Part shown: positions 55,532 through 63,665 of the stretch, one piece after another | How the letters are laid out: every line of letters begins with the position of its first letter | How positions within the stretch are numbered: position 1 is the stretch's first letter | Assembly (NCBI RefSeq): GCF_900110995.1 | Contig: NZ_FOJF01000001.1 | Location: forward strand, 699,199-763,198 | From: Chitinophaga sp. YR573 | GTDB taxonomy: Bacteria > Bacteroidota > Bacteroidia > Chitinophagales > Chitinophagaceae | Direction: 5' to 3' | Length of the DNA: 64,000 nucleotides | Made by a program: the position numbers and the translations under genes | The notes under the pieces: generated by a model | The model's input: the letters and a program-made list of their open reading frames with translations, nothing else | Database searches by the model: none | What the model was told of the DNA's origin: nothing

Positions 55532-56809
55532 ATGACAACAGGTAAAACAGTAGCATTTCATACCCTCGGCTGCAAGCTGAACTTTTCAGAAACCTCCTCT
55601 ATCAGCAGGTTACTGGAACAGGATGGTTTTGTGAAAACAGATTTTGACGGACAGGCCGATGTATATGTAATCAACACCTGCTCTGTTACAGACAATGCCG
55701 ACAAAGAATGCCGGCATCTGGTACGCCGTATCCAGCGCCGTGCACCGGAAAGTATGGTGGTGATCACCGGCTGTTATGCACAGCTGAAACCAAAGGAGAT
55801 TGCCGAAATTGAAGGAGTAGACCTCGTACTGGGCGCTGCGGAAAAGTTCAACATCGTTGAACACCTCAAAACCCTCACCAAAGGAGACAGCACTAAAATT
55901 TGCTCTTGCGACATCGAAGACGTTAATACCTTCCATGCATCTTACTCCATGAACGATCGTACCCGCACCTTCCTCAAAGTACAGGACGGCTGCGATTATA
56001 CCTGCTCCTTCTGCACCATCCCCATGGCCCGCGGTAAAAGCCGTAGTGATAGTGTTGCCAATGTAATACAGCACGCTAAAGACCTGGCAGCTACCGGAGT
56101 CAAAGAAATCGTATTAACCGGTGTCAACCTGGGCGATTTCGGAAAAGGATTTGAAGGCGGTAAAAAGAGAGAAGAGAGCTTTTATGAACTGATCCAGGAA
56201 CTGGATAAAGTAGAAGGCATAGAACGTTACAGGATCTCTTCTATCGAACCAAATCTTTTAACGAATGAGATCATTGAATTCGTAGCTAACAGCCGCAAAT
56301 TCATGCCTCATTTTCATATTCCCCTGCAAAGCGGCAGTAATGATATCCTCGGATTAATGCGCCGCCGTTATCGCCGTGAATTATATGCAGAGAAAGTAGC
56401 ATTGATCCGCCAGTTCATGCCGCATTGCAGCATAGGTGTAGATGTGATCGTGGGCTTCCCTTCTGAATCAGAAGAACACTTCCGCGAAACGTACGACTTC
56501 CTGCATGCGCTCGATGTATCGTACCTGCACGTATTCACTTACTCAGAACGTCCGAACACAGGCGCAATAGATATAAAACCAATCGTACCTGTTCACGTCC
56601 GCAACGAACGCAACAAAATGCTGCGCAACCTGAGCCTTAAAAAGCTACAGTATTTCACAGAACAACACATAGGGCAAACCCGTAAAGTATTGTTTGAAAT
56701 ACAAGGTAAAGATGGGATGATGGAAGGTTACACAGATAACTATATCAAGATTACCACTCCCTTCCGCCAGGAATGGGTCAACAGTATTGTTGAGTGGGAT
56801 TTAAGATAA
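55532..56809 (+). CDS. mtaB: tRNA ct6A/t6A37 methylthiotransferase MtaB
   Basis: MtaB adds a methylthio group to t6A37 in tRNAs that read ANN codons. The 425-residue radical-SAM protein has the N-terminal UPF0004 cluster cysteines 14, 50 and 81 (TLGCKLNFSE, VINTCSVT, ITGCYAQ), and the radical-SAM triad CDYTCSFC at 154, 158 and 161. Downstream are EIVLTGVNLGDFG, FHIPLQSGSNDIL and IGVDVIVGFPSES, then FTYSERPNT. The C-terminal TRAM-like domain begins near 370 and is short. A stop at 56809 follows. The gene is preceded by two promoter-like elements. Confidence 0.93.
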   Translation: MTTGKTVAFHTLGCKLNFSETSSISRLLEQDGFVKTDFDGQADVYVINTCSVTDNADKECRHLVRRIQRRAPESMVVITGCYAQLKPKEIAEIEGVDLVLGAAEKFNIVEHLKTLTKGDSTKICSCDIEDVNTFHASYSMNDRTRTFLKVQDGCDYTCSFCTIPMARGKSRSDSVANVIQHAKDLAATGVKEIVLTGVNLGDFGKGFEGGKKREESFYELIQELDKVEGIERYRISSIEPNLLTNEIIEFVANSRKFMPHFHIPLQSGSNDILGLMRRRYRRELYAEKVALIRQFMPHCSIGVDVIVGFPSESEEHFRETYDFLHALDVSYLHVFTYSERPNTGAIDIKPIVPVHVRNERNKMLRNLSLKKLQYFTEQHIGQTRKVLFEIQGKDGMMEGYTDNYIKITTPFRQEWVNSIVEWDLR

Positions 56810-56870
56810 AAATCAAACATATCAGGAGATACTAAAAAGGCCCCGCCAGAAACTCCACTTCTTACAACAA

Positions 56871-57046
56871 AACACAATAGGCTCCGTTAGGAGCCCCGTG
56901 TTTGTAGCACAAACATAATAAACAACAAAAATTGACTCCGTTAGGAGTCCCCTAAAAATCGGATATAGGGGACTCCTAACGGAGTCTGGTTTGATGTTAT
57001 AATCAATTTCTACAAACACGGGGCTCCTAACGGAGCCTATTGTGTT
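56871..57046. repeat. Nested palindromic element of four GxCTCC-hairpin units
   Basis: Two perfect inverted repeats are nested. The outer arms, 37 bases each, are 56871-56907 and 57010-57046; the inner arms, 21 bases each, are 56934-56954 and 56966-56986. Each arm contains a 16-base mini-hairpin: GGCTCC-GTTA-GGAGCC at 56880-56895, GACTCC-GTTA-GGAGTC at 56934-56949, then the same two in inverted orientation at 56971-56986 and 57022-57037. Inner and outer units differ at two bases that still pair (G-C changed to A-T). The element lies between mtaB and tRNA-Val and has no gene in it. Confidence 0.9.
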
Positions 57047-57072
57047 GTATAAGGTATTTACTGCAAACACGC

Positions 57073-57088
57073 CGCTCCTAATGGAGCT
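57073..57088. repeat. Fifth, diverged copy of the mini-hairpin unit
   Basis: The sequence CGCTCC-TAAT-GGAGCT resembles the inverted units at 56971 and 57022, with changes in the loop and at both outer bases so that the stem is five pairs. It follows CAAACACG, as the fourth copy does, which suggests duplication with a flank. Confidence 0.7.
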
Positions 57089-57097
57089 TTACAACAA

Positions 57098-57138
57098 AAA
57101 AAAAGGACAAGTGCAGTATTACCTGACTTGTCCTTTTT
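57098..57138 (-). terminator. Terminator of the tRNA-Val transcript
   Basis: The arms AAAAAGGACAAG (57100-57111) and CTTGTCCTTTTT (57127-57138) form a 12-bp stem, followed on the minus strand by a run of T. The loop is 15 bases. Confidence 0.8.
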
Positions 57139-57142
57139 ACTG

Positions 57143-57217
57143 TGGGAGCTACTGGATTCGAACCAGTGACCCTCTGCTTGTAAGGCAGATGCTCTGAACC
57201 AGCTGAGCTAAGCTCCC
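57143..57217 (-). tRNA. tRNA-Val (TAC), second copy on the transcript
   Basis: A 75-base cloverleaf with acceptor GGGAGCT/AGCTCCC, D arm TTAGCTCAGCTGG, anticodon TAC in loop CTTACAA, and T loop TTCGAAT. The discriminator base is A and CCA is not encoded. It is identical to the copy at 57245-57319, 27 bases upstream on this strand. Confidence 0.95.
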
Positions 57218-57244
57218 TTGAAAAAACCAATAACGTAAAAAGAG

Positions 57245-57319
57245 TGGGAGCTACTGGATTCGAACCAGTGACCCTCTGCTTGTAAGGCAGATGCTCTGAA
57301 CCAGCTGAGCTAAGCTCCC
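57245..57319 (-). tRNA. tRNA-Val (TAC), first copy on the transcript
   Basis: The sequence is identical to the copy at 57143-57217. Both belong to one transcript from the promoter at 57359-57389. Anticodon TAC reads GTA and, with wobble modification, GTG/GTT codons. Confidence 0.95.
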
Positions 57320-57358
57320 TTTTTACATTTTCATCAAACCGTTTGTCTGATGGGATTG

Positions 57359-57389
57359 CAAAGGTAAAAACTATTTTTATTCCACCAAA
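57359..57389 (-). promoter_or_regulatory. Promoter of the tRNA-Val pair
   Basis: On the minus strand TTTG (57389-57386), 19 bases, then TACCTTTG (57366-57359) repeats the exact spacing of the sdh and tRNA-fMet promoters. Confidence 0.8.
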
Positions 57390-57487
57390 TTTTTTTCAGA
57401 AAATCCCTGACCGATTTCTTTACATCGCCTGCTATAAAGCATCCTGCCCGAATAAATTTTAAAACGATCCGGCTTCTGACTTTGGTA

Positions 57488-59227
57488 TTATTGCCTGCAC
57501 CCACTTAGCAATTCCGGTTCTACCGGATAACCCAGATCTTTTGCTTTTACAAAGTCATAACACTGCCCGCCTGCATCCAGCATTCTTTTGACTCGCCCAC
57601 GCAGGTAATAAGCAAAGTCCAGGTCTGGATAAATATCGATCGACTTACTACAATCAGCCAGCGCAGCAAAGAGGTCTTCATCACTAATCTTCAATGTTAC
57701 TTTAAGCGGCAATATCCAGCTTACATTAAATGTATTAACATTTCCGCTGAAAGATTTGGCCTTGAGCTTTAGCTTACTGGAAAGATTTATTCTTGCAATT
57801 GCCCTGTTTACATAAGCCGGCGCAAAGGCACTGTTTAACTGAATACACCTGTTAAAATCATCTATTGCCGCCTGATACTTTCCAAGCGCAAGGAATATAT
57901 CTCCCCGGGTATTATAATACGCTTCTATTTTATCAGTTCCAGACTTAATCCCTTCGTTAATGGATGTCAATGCTGCATCATACTGCCCTAATGCAAATTT
58001 CGCTTCAGCAATGCCAAGCTGTATAGTCGCCAGGAATCCATTAATATAACTTTCTGATTCTGGTTGTGAAATATGCTTCAGTTCCCGGATCACATTTCCT
58101 TTATTTTGCATAGATGCATTATAATCCAGCACGGCAGCTGAATAATCCTTTAATACAAAATGGGCGTTTCCCCGGAAAGACAACAGCATCGCATTGTCCG
58201 GAAACTTATTAATACCCACACTATAAATATCTATCGCCCTTTTAAATTGCTGCAGATTATAGAAAGCGGTTCCCCGCTGGTAATAATAGCTGGGGTTTGT
58301 TGCATCACAATAAAAGCCAATCGCATGCTCCAGTTCGCCCCTCAGCGTATCACCGGCAGGCAGTAGTGCATAACATGCCTGCATGTCTGAACACGCACCA
58401 TCCATGTCTTCAATAGCATGTCTTTCTAATGAACGGTTATAGTAAGGAAGATGATCCTGGGGATTAAGCCGGATGGCTTTTGTATAGTCTTCGATGGCTT
58501 TTTCATGTTCGTTTATTGCCGCGTATACAGTACCCCTGAAGCTATATAAGACCTGTTGATTACTGTCAAGTCGAATGGCCGTATTAACATCTGCCAGCGC
58601 TTCCTTTATTTTCTGACTATTATAATAAATCATCGCCCGCTGATAATATGGAAAATAACTACCAGGAGCCAGTTGTACAGACCTGTTCATATCTGCAATA
58701 GCCAGTGCAAAAGCGCCCTGTTTGAAATGATAATTGCCTCTTTGAACATAATAACCAGCGTTCTCAAAGTCAAGAGCAACAGCTTTATCATAGTCCGATA
58801 ATGCACCTGAATTATCACCTGTCGATTCCTTCAGGTGTGCCCTGTTTGAATAAGACATCGGGTTTGCAGGATCGATCCCTATAGCCTTATCAAAATATGC
58901 AAGTGCTTTTGCAGGCTCCTTTTGCAACTCATACACCAGCGCAATATTCACAAGGCATCGAACACATTTCGGATTTAATGTCAGTACTTCCTGGTAATAT
59001 TTTCTGCCAAGATCATGCTGATTGTCTTTAATGTATAAATAGCCAAGTCTGCGCAGGATGTTTTCATTCCGGGGATTTGCTTTTAGTTCTTTCTTAAAGT
59101 AGGCAATGAGCTTCCCGGTTTCGCCTCTCCGGGTAAGAGAATCAGTAATACGATCATATTTATCCGTAGTCTGCCCGGCTGCATACAGCGTTAAAATAGT
59201 CAATATGCATGTTACCCAACATCTCAT
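57488..59227 (-). CDS. Exported TPR-repeat protein
   Basis: The 579-residue protein begins with a signal peptide (CWVTCILTILTLYAAGQ). It is made almost wholly of tetratricopeptide repeats: I can count about a dozen with the A/G-Y-A-P pattern, including NPRNENILRRLGYLYIKDNQ, IGIDPANPMSYSNRAHLKES, IRLNPQDHLPYYNRSLERHA and IQLNSAFAPAYVNRAIARIN. Some positions between repeats hold a loop at 290-330. Such proteins are scaffolds in the periplasm. It starts directly after the antiporter stop with no gap, so both are on one transcript, but a shared function is only a guess. Confidence 0.85.
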   Translation of the reverse strand: MRCWVTCILTILTLYAAGQTTDKYDRITDSLTRRGETGKLIAYFKKELKANPRNENILRRLGYLYIKDNQHDLGRKYYQEVLTLNPKCVRCLVNIALVYELQKEPAKALAYFDKAIGIDPANPMSYSNRAHLKESTGDNSGALSDYDKAVALDFENAGYYVQRGNYHFKQGAFALAIADMNRSVQLAPGSYFPYYQRAMIYYNSQKIKEALADVNTAIRLDSNQQVLYSFRGTVYAAINEHEKAIEDYTKAIRLNPQDHLPYYNRSLERHAIEDMDGACSDMQACYALLPAGDTLRGELEHAIGFYCDATNPSYYYQRGTAFYNLQQFKRAIDIYSVGINKFPDNAMLLSFRGNAHFVLKDYSAAVLDYNASMQNKGNVIRELKHISQPESESYINGFLATIQLGIAEAKFALGQYDAALTSINEGIKSGTDKIEAYYNTRGDIFLALGKYQAAIDDFNRCIQLNSAFAPAYVNRAIARINLSSKLKLKAKSFSGNVNTFNVSWILPLKVTLKISDEDLFAALADCSKSIDIYPDLDFAYYLRGRVKRMLDAGGQCYDFVKAKDLGYPVEPELLSGCRQ

Positions 59228-61393
59228 CTATTCACTGTCTTTATTCCCTTTGAAGATACGTCTCACTGCTTTACTTAATTTATTCAGATTCGCTAATTGT
59301 TCCTGTATAGGAGCCAGTGTAAGATCTTCCGGTTGTAATCCCGCTTCCACATAATCAATCTCCGTTTGCTCAGGATACAACAGTATCACATTGTTATCAT
59401 GGAAGTGCTTGTTTAACCGTGCAGACATCCCTTCAAAATAAGGCTTGTAGGAGATCGTACCCTTACGCGCAGAAATCACTACGATCAGGTCATTTCCCGT
59501 GATCTCACGCGAAAGTATCAGCAACTCCTCTATCTCATCAAACTGCTTGAAAATAACATCTACACTTTGTTTGGTTTGTAACAGCTTTGCTTCTATTACC
59601 GCCTGCGTTTTATGATGACAACATATCAGCAACCTCGCTCCTACCTGTTTACTCAGCAGGATGATCTTTTGCAGGTAATGTGAAAACCCGATCTCATACT
59701 CCGCATTCTTAGGCATTACCAGCACCAGCTTCCTCGTTGCATTCAGCGGATAATTAAAGTCACATACATACACCGTTTCCCATACACTATGCAACACATT
59801 ATCCAACGTAGTACCAAAGATAGAACCGAATAAACGGTCGGTAGTGCTGGTCTTATCAGTACGCCCCAGTATCACATCTGTAATCATCAGCTCCTTTGCA
59901 GCACGGGCAATACCATCAGATACATTCAGGTCTATACGTGTTACCACCTGCACATTACTCTCGGTAGCAGCAGCATGCTCCACAGCTTTCTCCATGATCC
60001 TGTTCGTCAATGGGATCTTCTCTTTCGCTTCCTCATCATCCTGCACAACTGCCAGCGGATAAATAGGAGTAGCCGAATCCGGATCTTTCAGCATCACGGC
60101 AAAGTCCAGCATCGCCTCAATACGGTCGGCTCCCGAAATAGGTATCAGGATACGCTCCTGTGTATCTTCTGCTGTGGGTTTACGCTCTGCTTCCACAATG
60201 GCCAGTTTACGGCCCGCGCTCTCTGTTACGAACGAACTTACCAGGCAGGTGACCAGTATCAATACCACAGTGCCATTCAACACACCTTCATCAATGATCC
60301 CCATATTAAACCCTATCAGTATCACCGCAATAGTAGCGGCAGCATGTGCACTGCTCAATCCGAATATTACATTCCGTTGTACAGGCGTATATTTAAAAGA
60401 GATCTGTGTAAAGTAAGCCGCCAGCCATTTACTGGCAATAGCCATAACAGTGAGAGAGCCTGCTACCAGCAATGCTTCCGGACCTTTCAGCAATACCCGC
60501 AGATCAACCAGCATGCCTACACTGATTAAGAAAAACGGAATGAATAATGCATTACCGGTAAACTGTATCCTGTTCATTAAAGGAGAAGTATGCGGGATCA
60601 GCTGATTCAATGCCAGCCCGGCCAGAAAAGCTCCTATGATTCCTTCTACTCCTGCCAGTTCTGCCAGGAAGGCTGCAAGAAATACCAGCGCCAGCACAAA
60701 AATAAAATGTGATGTTTTATCGTCCTTTATCTTCTTAAAAAACCAGCGCCCTATCATGGGAAATATCCACAGGATAATACTCGCAAACACTATCAGTGAA
60801 ACACTCAGCCTTATCCAGAAATCCGTGTTAAGATTGCCCGCTGCAGCGCCTGTAATAACAGCCAGTATTACCAGTACCGCAGTATCCGTAATGATGGTAC
60901 CTCCCACCGCAACGGTGACCGCTTCATTTTTGGTAATACCCAGTCTGCTGGCCAGCGGATAGGCCACCAGCGTATGTGTGGCAAACATACTGGAGACCAG
61001 CAACGTAGCCATAAAATTGAAATGCAGCAGGTAGGTACATACAAAATATCCGAGTATCAGCGGGATGAAAAAAGTAAAGGCACCGAACACCATACTCCGG
61101 TTGCGGTTCTTCCTGAATTCGGTCATATCCAGTTCCAGACCTGCCAGGAACATTATATATAATAATCCTGCTTTTCCAAAAAGATCTATACTCCCTTTTT
61201 CAATGATCTTAAATCCGTGATCTCCTATAAACATACCTGCCAGTATCAATCCGATAATACTGGGGATCCGGAATTTACGTAAAATGATGGGAGCTAAAAG
61301 AATGATAAATAATACCAGTGAGAAGATCGGCACAGGGTCTTTCAGCGGTAAGCTGATGTCTATTAATAACTTAATTCCATTCAATACACTCAT
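59228..61393 (-). CDS. CPA2-type cation:proton antiporter with UspA-like C-terminal region
   Basis: The 721-residue protein has about 12 membrane helices at 20-405, including LRKFRIPSIIGLILAGMFIG (helix 2 of the KefB/NapA group), KAGLLYIMFLAGLELDM, GGTIITDTAVLVILAVITGA with the Asp of the ion site (TDTA), and FLAELAGVEGIIGAFLAGLALN. The segment ISVGMLVDLRVL is typical. From about 415 to 690 two universal-stress-like modules follow: QERILIPISGADRIEAMLD, TDVILGRTDKTSTTDRLFGS, and RKLVLVMPKNAEYEIGFS. These could sense nucleotides to control transport. The TPR gene follows directly. Na+ or K+ specificity is not decided. Confidence 0.85.
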   Translation of the reverse strand: MSVLNGIKLLIDISLPLKDPVPIFSLVLFIILLAPIILRKFRIPSIIGLILAGMFIGDHGFKIIEKGSIDLFGKAGLLYIMFLAGLELDMTEFRKNRNRSMVFGAFTFFIPLILGYFVCTYLLHFNFMATLLVSSMFATHTLVAYPLASRLGITKNEAVTVAVGGTIITDTAVLVILAVITGAAAGNLNTDFWIRLSVSLIVFASIILWIFPMIGRWFFKKIKDDKTSHFIFVLALVFLAAFLAELAGVEGIIGAFLAGLALNQLIPHTSPLMNRIQFTGNALFIPFFLISVGMLVDLRVLLKGPEALLVAGSLTVMAIASKWLAAYFTQISFKYTPVQRNVIFGLSSAHAAATIAVILIGFNMGIIDEGVLNGTVVLILVTCLVSSFVTESAGRKLAIVEAERKPTAEDTQERILIPISGADRIEAMLDFAVMLKDPDSATPIYPLAVVQDDEEAKEKIPLTNRIMEKAVEHAAATESNVQVVTRIDLNVSDGIARAAKELMITDVILGRTDKTSTTDRLFGSIFGTTLDNVLHSVWETVYVCDFNYPLNATRKLVLVMPKNAEYEIGFSHYLQKIILLSKQVGARLLICCHHKTQAVIEAKLLQTKQSVDVIFKQFDEIEELLILSREITGNDLIVVISARKGTISYKPYFEGMSARLNKHFHDNNVILLYPEQTEIDYVEAGLQPEDLTLAPIQEQLANLNKLSKAVRRIFKGNKDSE

Positions 61394-61528
61394 AAGCTTG
61401 ATTCTAGCAATTACAATAATAATGAATATCAGCCAATGCTTATAGAATATGTTAATTAAATGATTATCAAAACTATACTCTGGTGTTTTTGTTAAAACTT
61501 TCCTATTTAATTTAACGATTATTAACTG

Positions 61529-61536
61529 TAATTTTG
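61529..61536 (+). promoter_or_regulatory. -7 promoter element for clpS-aat
   Basis: TAATTTTG matches TAnnTTTG and lies 20 bases before the clpS ATG; the -33 position (TTTA at 61506-61509) is one base off TTTG with the 19-base gap, so the leader would be about 12 bases. Confidence 0.6.
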
Positions 61537-61555
61537 TGTAAAGTTTTTACCTGAT

Positions 61556-61864
61556 ATGAGCCAGCGGAAGCAAACAGGCACGCAAACTAAGGAATGGGAA
61601 GATGTATTGGTAGCCGAAGATGAACAATTCCCGTTCAGTCTGATCGTTTGGAACGATGAAGTCAACACCTTTGACTGGGTTATCCAGTCACTAATGGAAG
61701 TATGCAGCCATACGCAGGAACAAGCCGAGCAATGTGCTCTTATTATTCATCACAATGGGAAATACGCTGTAAAACAAGGCGAGTTCACCAAATTACGCCC
61801 CCTGTGCGACGCGTTACTGGACAGAGGTATCAGCGCTACTCTTGAAGAAGCCATCGCCCACTGA
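61556..61864 (+). CDS. clpS: ATP-dependent Clp protease adaptor ClpS
   Basis: ClpS carries proteins with a destabilising N-terminal residue (Leu, Phe, Tyr, Trp) to ClpAP. The 102-residue protein shows the signature FSLIVWNDEVNTFDWVIQSL, with the binding-pocket Asn-Asp, then LIIHHNGKYAVKQGEF with HxxG, and ends with ISATLEEAIA. Its stop overlaps the aat start (TGATG), so both parts of the N-degron route form one operon here. Confidence 0.93.
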   Translation: MSQRKQTGTQTKEWEDVLVAEDEQFPFSLIVWNDEVNTFDWVIQSLMEVCSHTQEQAEQCALIIHHNGKYAVKQGEFTKLRPLCDALLDRGISATLEEAIAH

Positions 61865-62511
61865 TGCCCGTTTCCCGCATTACTGCAAAATTAATGTTTC
61901 CACCCGTTGAGTCGGCAGAACCAGATGGACTGCTGGCTTATGGTGGCGATCTTTCTCCTGAAAGATTATTGCTTGCTTACCGTGAAGGAATCTTCCCCTG
62001 GTATAATGAGCCGCCTGTACTATGGTGGAGCCCGGATCCCCGCTTTGTATTATTTCCCAATGAATTGCAGATAGCTACCAGCATGAAGCAGGTGCTGAAA
62101 AAAGACCTGTTCACCATCACCTTCAACCAGGATTTTCCCGGTGTTATTGCCGGTTGCAAAGAAGCTCCCCGCCCCGGACAGGATGGTACCTGGATTACAA
62201 ATGAAGTGGAAGCCGCCTATACCAAACTACATAAAGACGGTTGGGCACACTCCGTAGAATGCTGGATGGATGGCAAACTCGCCGGTGGATTTTATGGTAT
62301 CCAACTGGGGAAATGCTTTTTTGGAGAATCTATGTTTGCAAGAGTCAGCAACGCCTCAAAAGCGGCTTTTATCACGTTTGTACAACGTGCTGCAAAAGAA
62401 GGGATTGAAATTATTGATTGCCAGGTATATACAGATCACCTGGCTTCTTTCGGAGCAAGATTTATTACAAGAACAGACTTTATCGATATTATTAAGAAAC
62501 ACCAGTTTTAA
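61864..62511 (+). CDS. aat: Leucyl/phenylalanyl-tRNA-protein transferase
   Basis: Aat adds Leu or Phe from tRNA to proteins that begin with Lys or Arg, making them ClpS substrates. In 215 residues: FPPVESAEPDGLLAYGGDLSPERLLLAYREGIFPWY (in parts), WWSPDPRF, and TWITNEVEAAYTKLHKDGWAHSVE (in parts). GKLAGGFYGIQLGKCFFGESMF and QVYTDHLASFGA follow as the catalytic core. It is about the usual length. It overlaps the clpS stop codon, and an 11-base tandem repeat begins ten bases after its stop. Confidence 0.94.
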   Translation: MPVSRITAKLMFPPVESAEPDGLLAYGGDLSPERLLLAYREGIFPWYNEPPVLWWSPDPRFVLFPNELQIATSMKQVLKKDLFTITFNQDFPGVIAGCKEAPRPGQDGTWITNEVEAAYTKLHKDGWAHSVECWMDGKLAGGFYGIQLGKCFFGESMFARVSNASKAAFITFVQRAAKEGIEIIDCQVYTDHLASFGARFITRTDFIDIIKKHQF

Positions 62512-62520
62512 CTACCCTGC

Positions 62521-62573
62521 TTCCACTCTCCTCCCACTCTCCGTCCACTCTCCTTCCTGTCTCCGTCCTGTCT
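62521..62573. repeat. 11-base pyrimidine tandem repeat, about 4.8 units
   Basis: Units start at 62521, 62532, 62543, 62554 and 62565. The pattern is TTCCACTCTCC, changing to TCC-, GTCC- and CCTG- forms. It is pure pyrimidine except for a few A and G bases, so the other strand is purine-rich. It lies between aat and the convergent lipoprotein gene. Confidence 0.8.
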
Positions 62574-62598
62574 GAAGCATATTAACCGCGCACTTTCC

Positions 62599-63516
62599 CT
62601 ACTTCTTCTTAAAATTACCCTCAAAGAAACATTTCACTCCCCTGTAAGCACCACATCCCCCTATCTCTTTAATACTCAAATGTCCCGTCGAAAACTGGAA
62701 GGCAATACCACAATCTGAATCCTTATCCTTGTACTCTCCCTTGTTAGTACCTGTAAAATGACCTGTACCTGATAACTCTCCTTTACAACCACTTTCTTTG
62801 GCGAAAGAGATAAAGAACTGGAACGACTTCACATCCTTACCATCCCTGACAGACACAATACTCAGCTCACCAGCTTCATAATCACCTGATAATTTATGCT
62901 TACGGGGTAAAGTATCAATGGGATTGAAGATCTGTCCTGCAACAGCATCCCCGCTGGAATTTGTCATCACCAGCATAGCCTTGCCATCTGCTGCCACATC
63001 ATAAAACTCTTCTTTAGTGGCTGTACGCCCCTGCCCCAGCTGCTGCTCTTCTGTTATCTTAACAGCCCGCTTGTTATCTATAGAAAAATACTTTGTACTG
63101 TTTCCGTTATCAACCAGCTTCCCTACCTGTAACCGGTTCAGGTAATGTCCCTTTTTGTCTGTCACACACAGGTAAGCCATCCGGGCAGTTTTACCCGTTG
63201 CCTTCACCACAAAATAATTGATCTTATCCCCTTCCAGGTAAGCCAGCGGAAAATACTGCACGGCACTGCCTGCAGGAAAATCCTTTGCGGATAATGTATC
63301 CGTCAGGAATTGCTTCATCAGTTCCGGTTCAATGGAAAGAGAATCAATCTCTTCCGCTTTCAGGGAATCAAGTGTCAGCTTATAAGGCAATTGGGTAGTG
63401 GTGAATAAATCACGGAAGTCCTCAAATGTAAATTCATCCCCTGCTACCTTTTTATGTTTCGACTTACAGGCACCCAGTAAGCAGATGGCCAATAGCGCTA
63501 ACACGATCTTATTCAT
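62599..63516 (-). CDS. Lipoprotein of unknown function
   Basis: From ATG 63516 the protein has 305 residues, with a lipoprotein signal MNKIVLALLAICLLGAC (lipobox LLGAC, Cys 17); the longer frame to 63600 adds a hydrophobic segment that would put the signal in the interior. The mature part has GDEFTFEDFRDLFTTTQLP, AVQYFPLAYLEGDKINYFVV and ISFAKESGCKGELSGTGHF near the C-terminus. I recognise no family. Two paired cysteines (ESGCKG, SDCG, GGCGAY, KCFF) near the end may form disulfides. It lies between aat and the divergent regulator gene. Confidence 0.75.
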   Translation of the reverse strand: MNKIVLALLAICLLGACKSKHKKVAGDEFTFEDFRDLFTTTQLPYKLTLDSLKAEEIDSLSIEPELMKQFLTDTLSAKDFPAGSAVQYFPLAYLEGDKINYFVVKATGKTARMAYLCVTDKKGHYLNRLQVGKLVDNGNSTKYFSIDNKRAVKITEEQQLGQGRTATKEEFYDVAADGKAMLVMTNSSGDAVAGQIFNPIDTLPRKHKLSGDYEAGELSIVSVRDGKDVKSFQFFISFAKESGCKGELSGTGHFTGTNKGEYKDKDSDCGIAFQFSTGHLSIKEIGGCGAYRGVKCFFEGNFKKK

Positions 63517-63631
63517 GCGTATTTGCTTGTTTATTATGGCCGAAAAGTTAAAGAAAAAATTGATATGAAGTATAAAAAATGTAAAGATGGTTACCAGCAT
63601 CCTCTGTCAAACTTGCTAATTCGCCTATTAT

Positions 63632-63651
63632 TATTTAGATTTACCTAAATA
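63632..63651. promoter_or_regulatory. Candidate DtxR/MntR-family operator
   Basis: The inverted repeat TATTTAG-ATTTAC-CTAAATA (7-bp arms) lies 15 bases before the regulator's ATG. DtxR, IdeR and MntR boxes often contain such a T(T)TAGG...CCTAA(A) shape. It could be the self-repression site. Confidence 0.55.
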
Positions 63652-63665
63652 TTATTTTAAGAGTT

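Noticed and set aside
56871..57088. CRISPR array
   Set aside because: The repeated units are inverted relative to each other, only 16 bases, with unequal spacing and no cas genes; they form nested palindromes instead.
63517..63600. Longer form of the lipoprotein at 62599
   Set aside because: It would bury the lipoprotein signal behind another hydrophobic segment; ATG 63516 gives a textbook lipobox.
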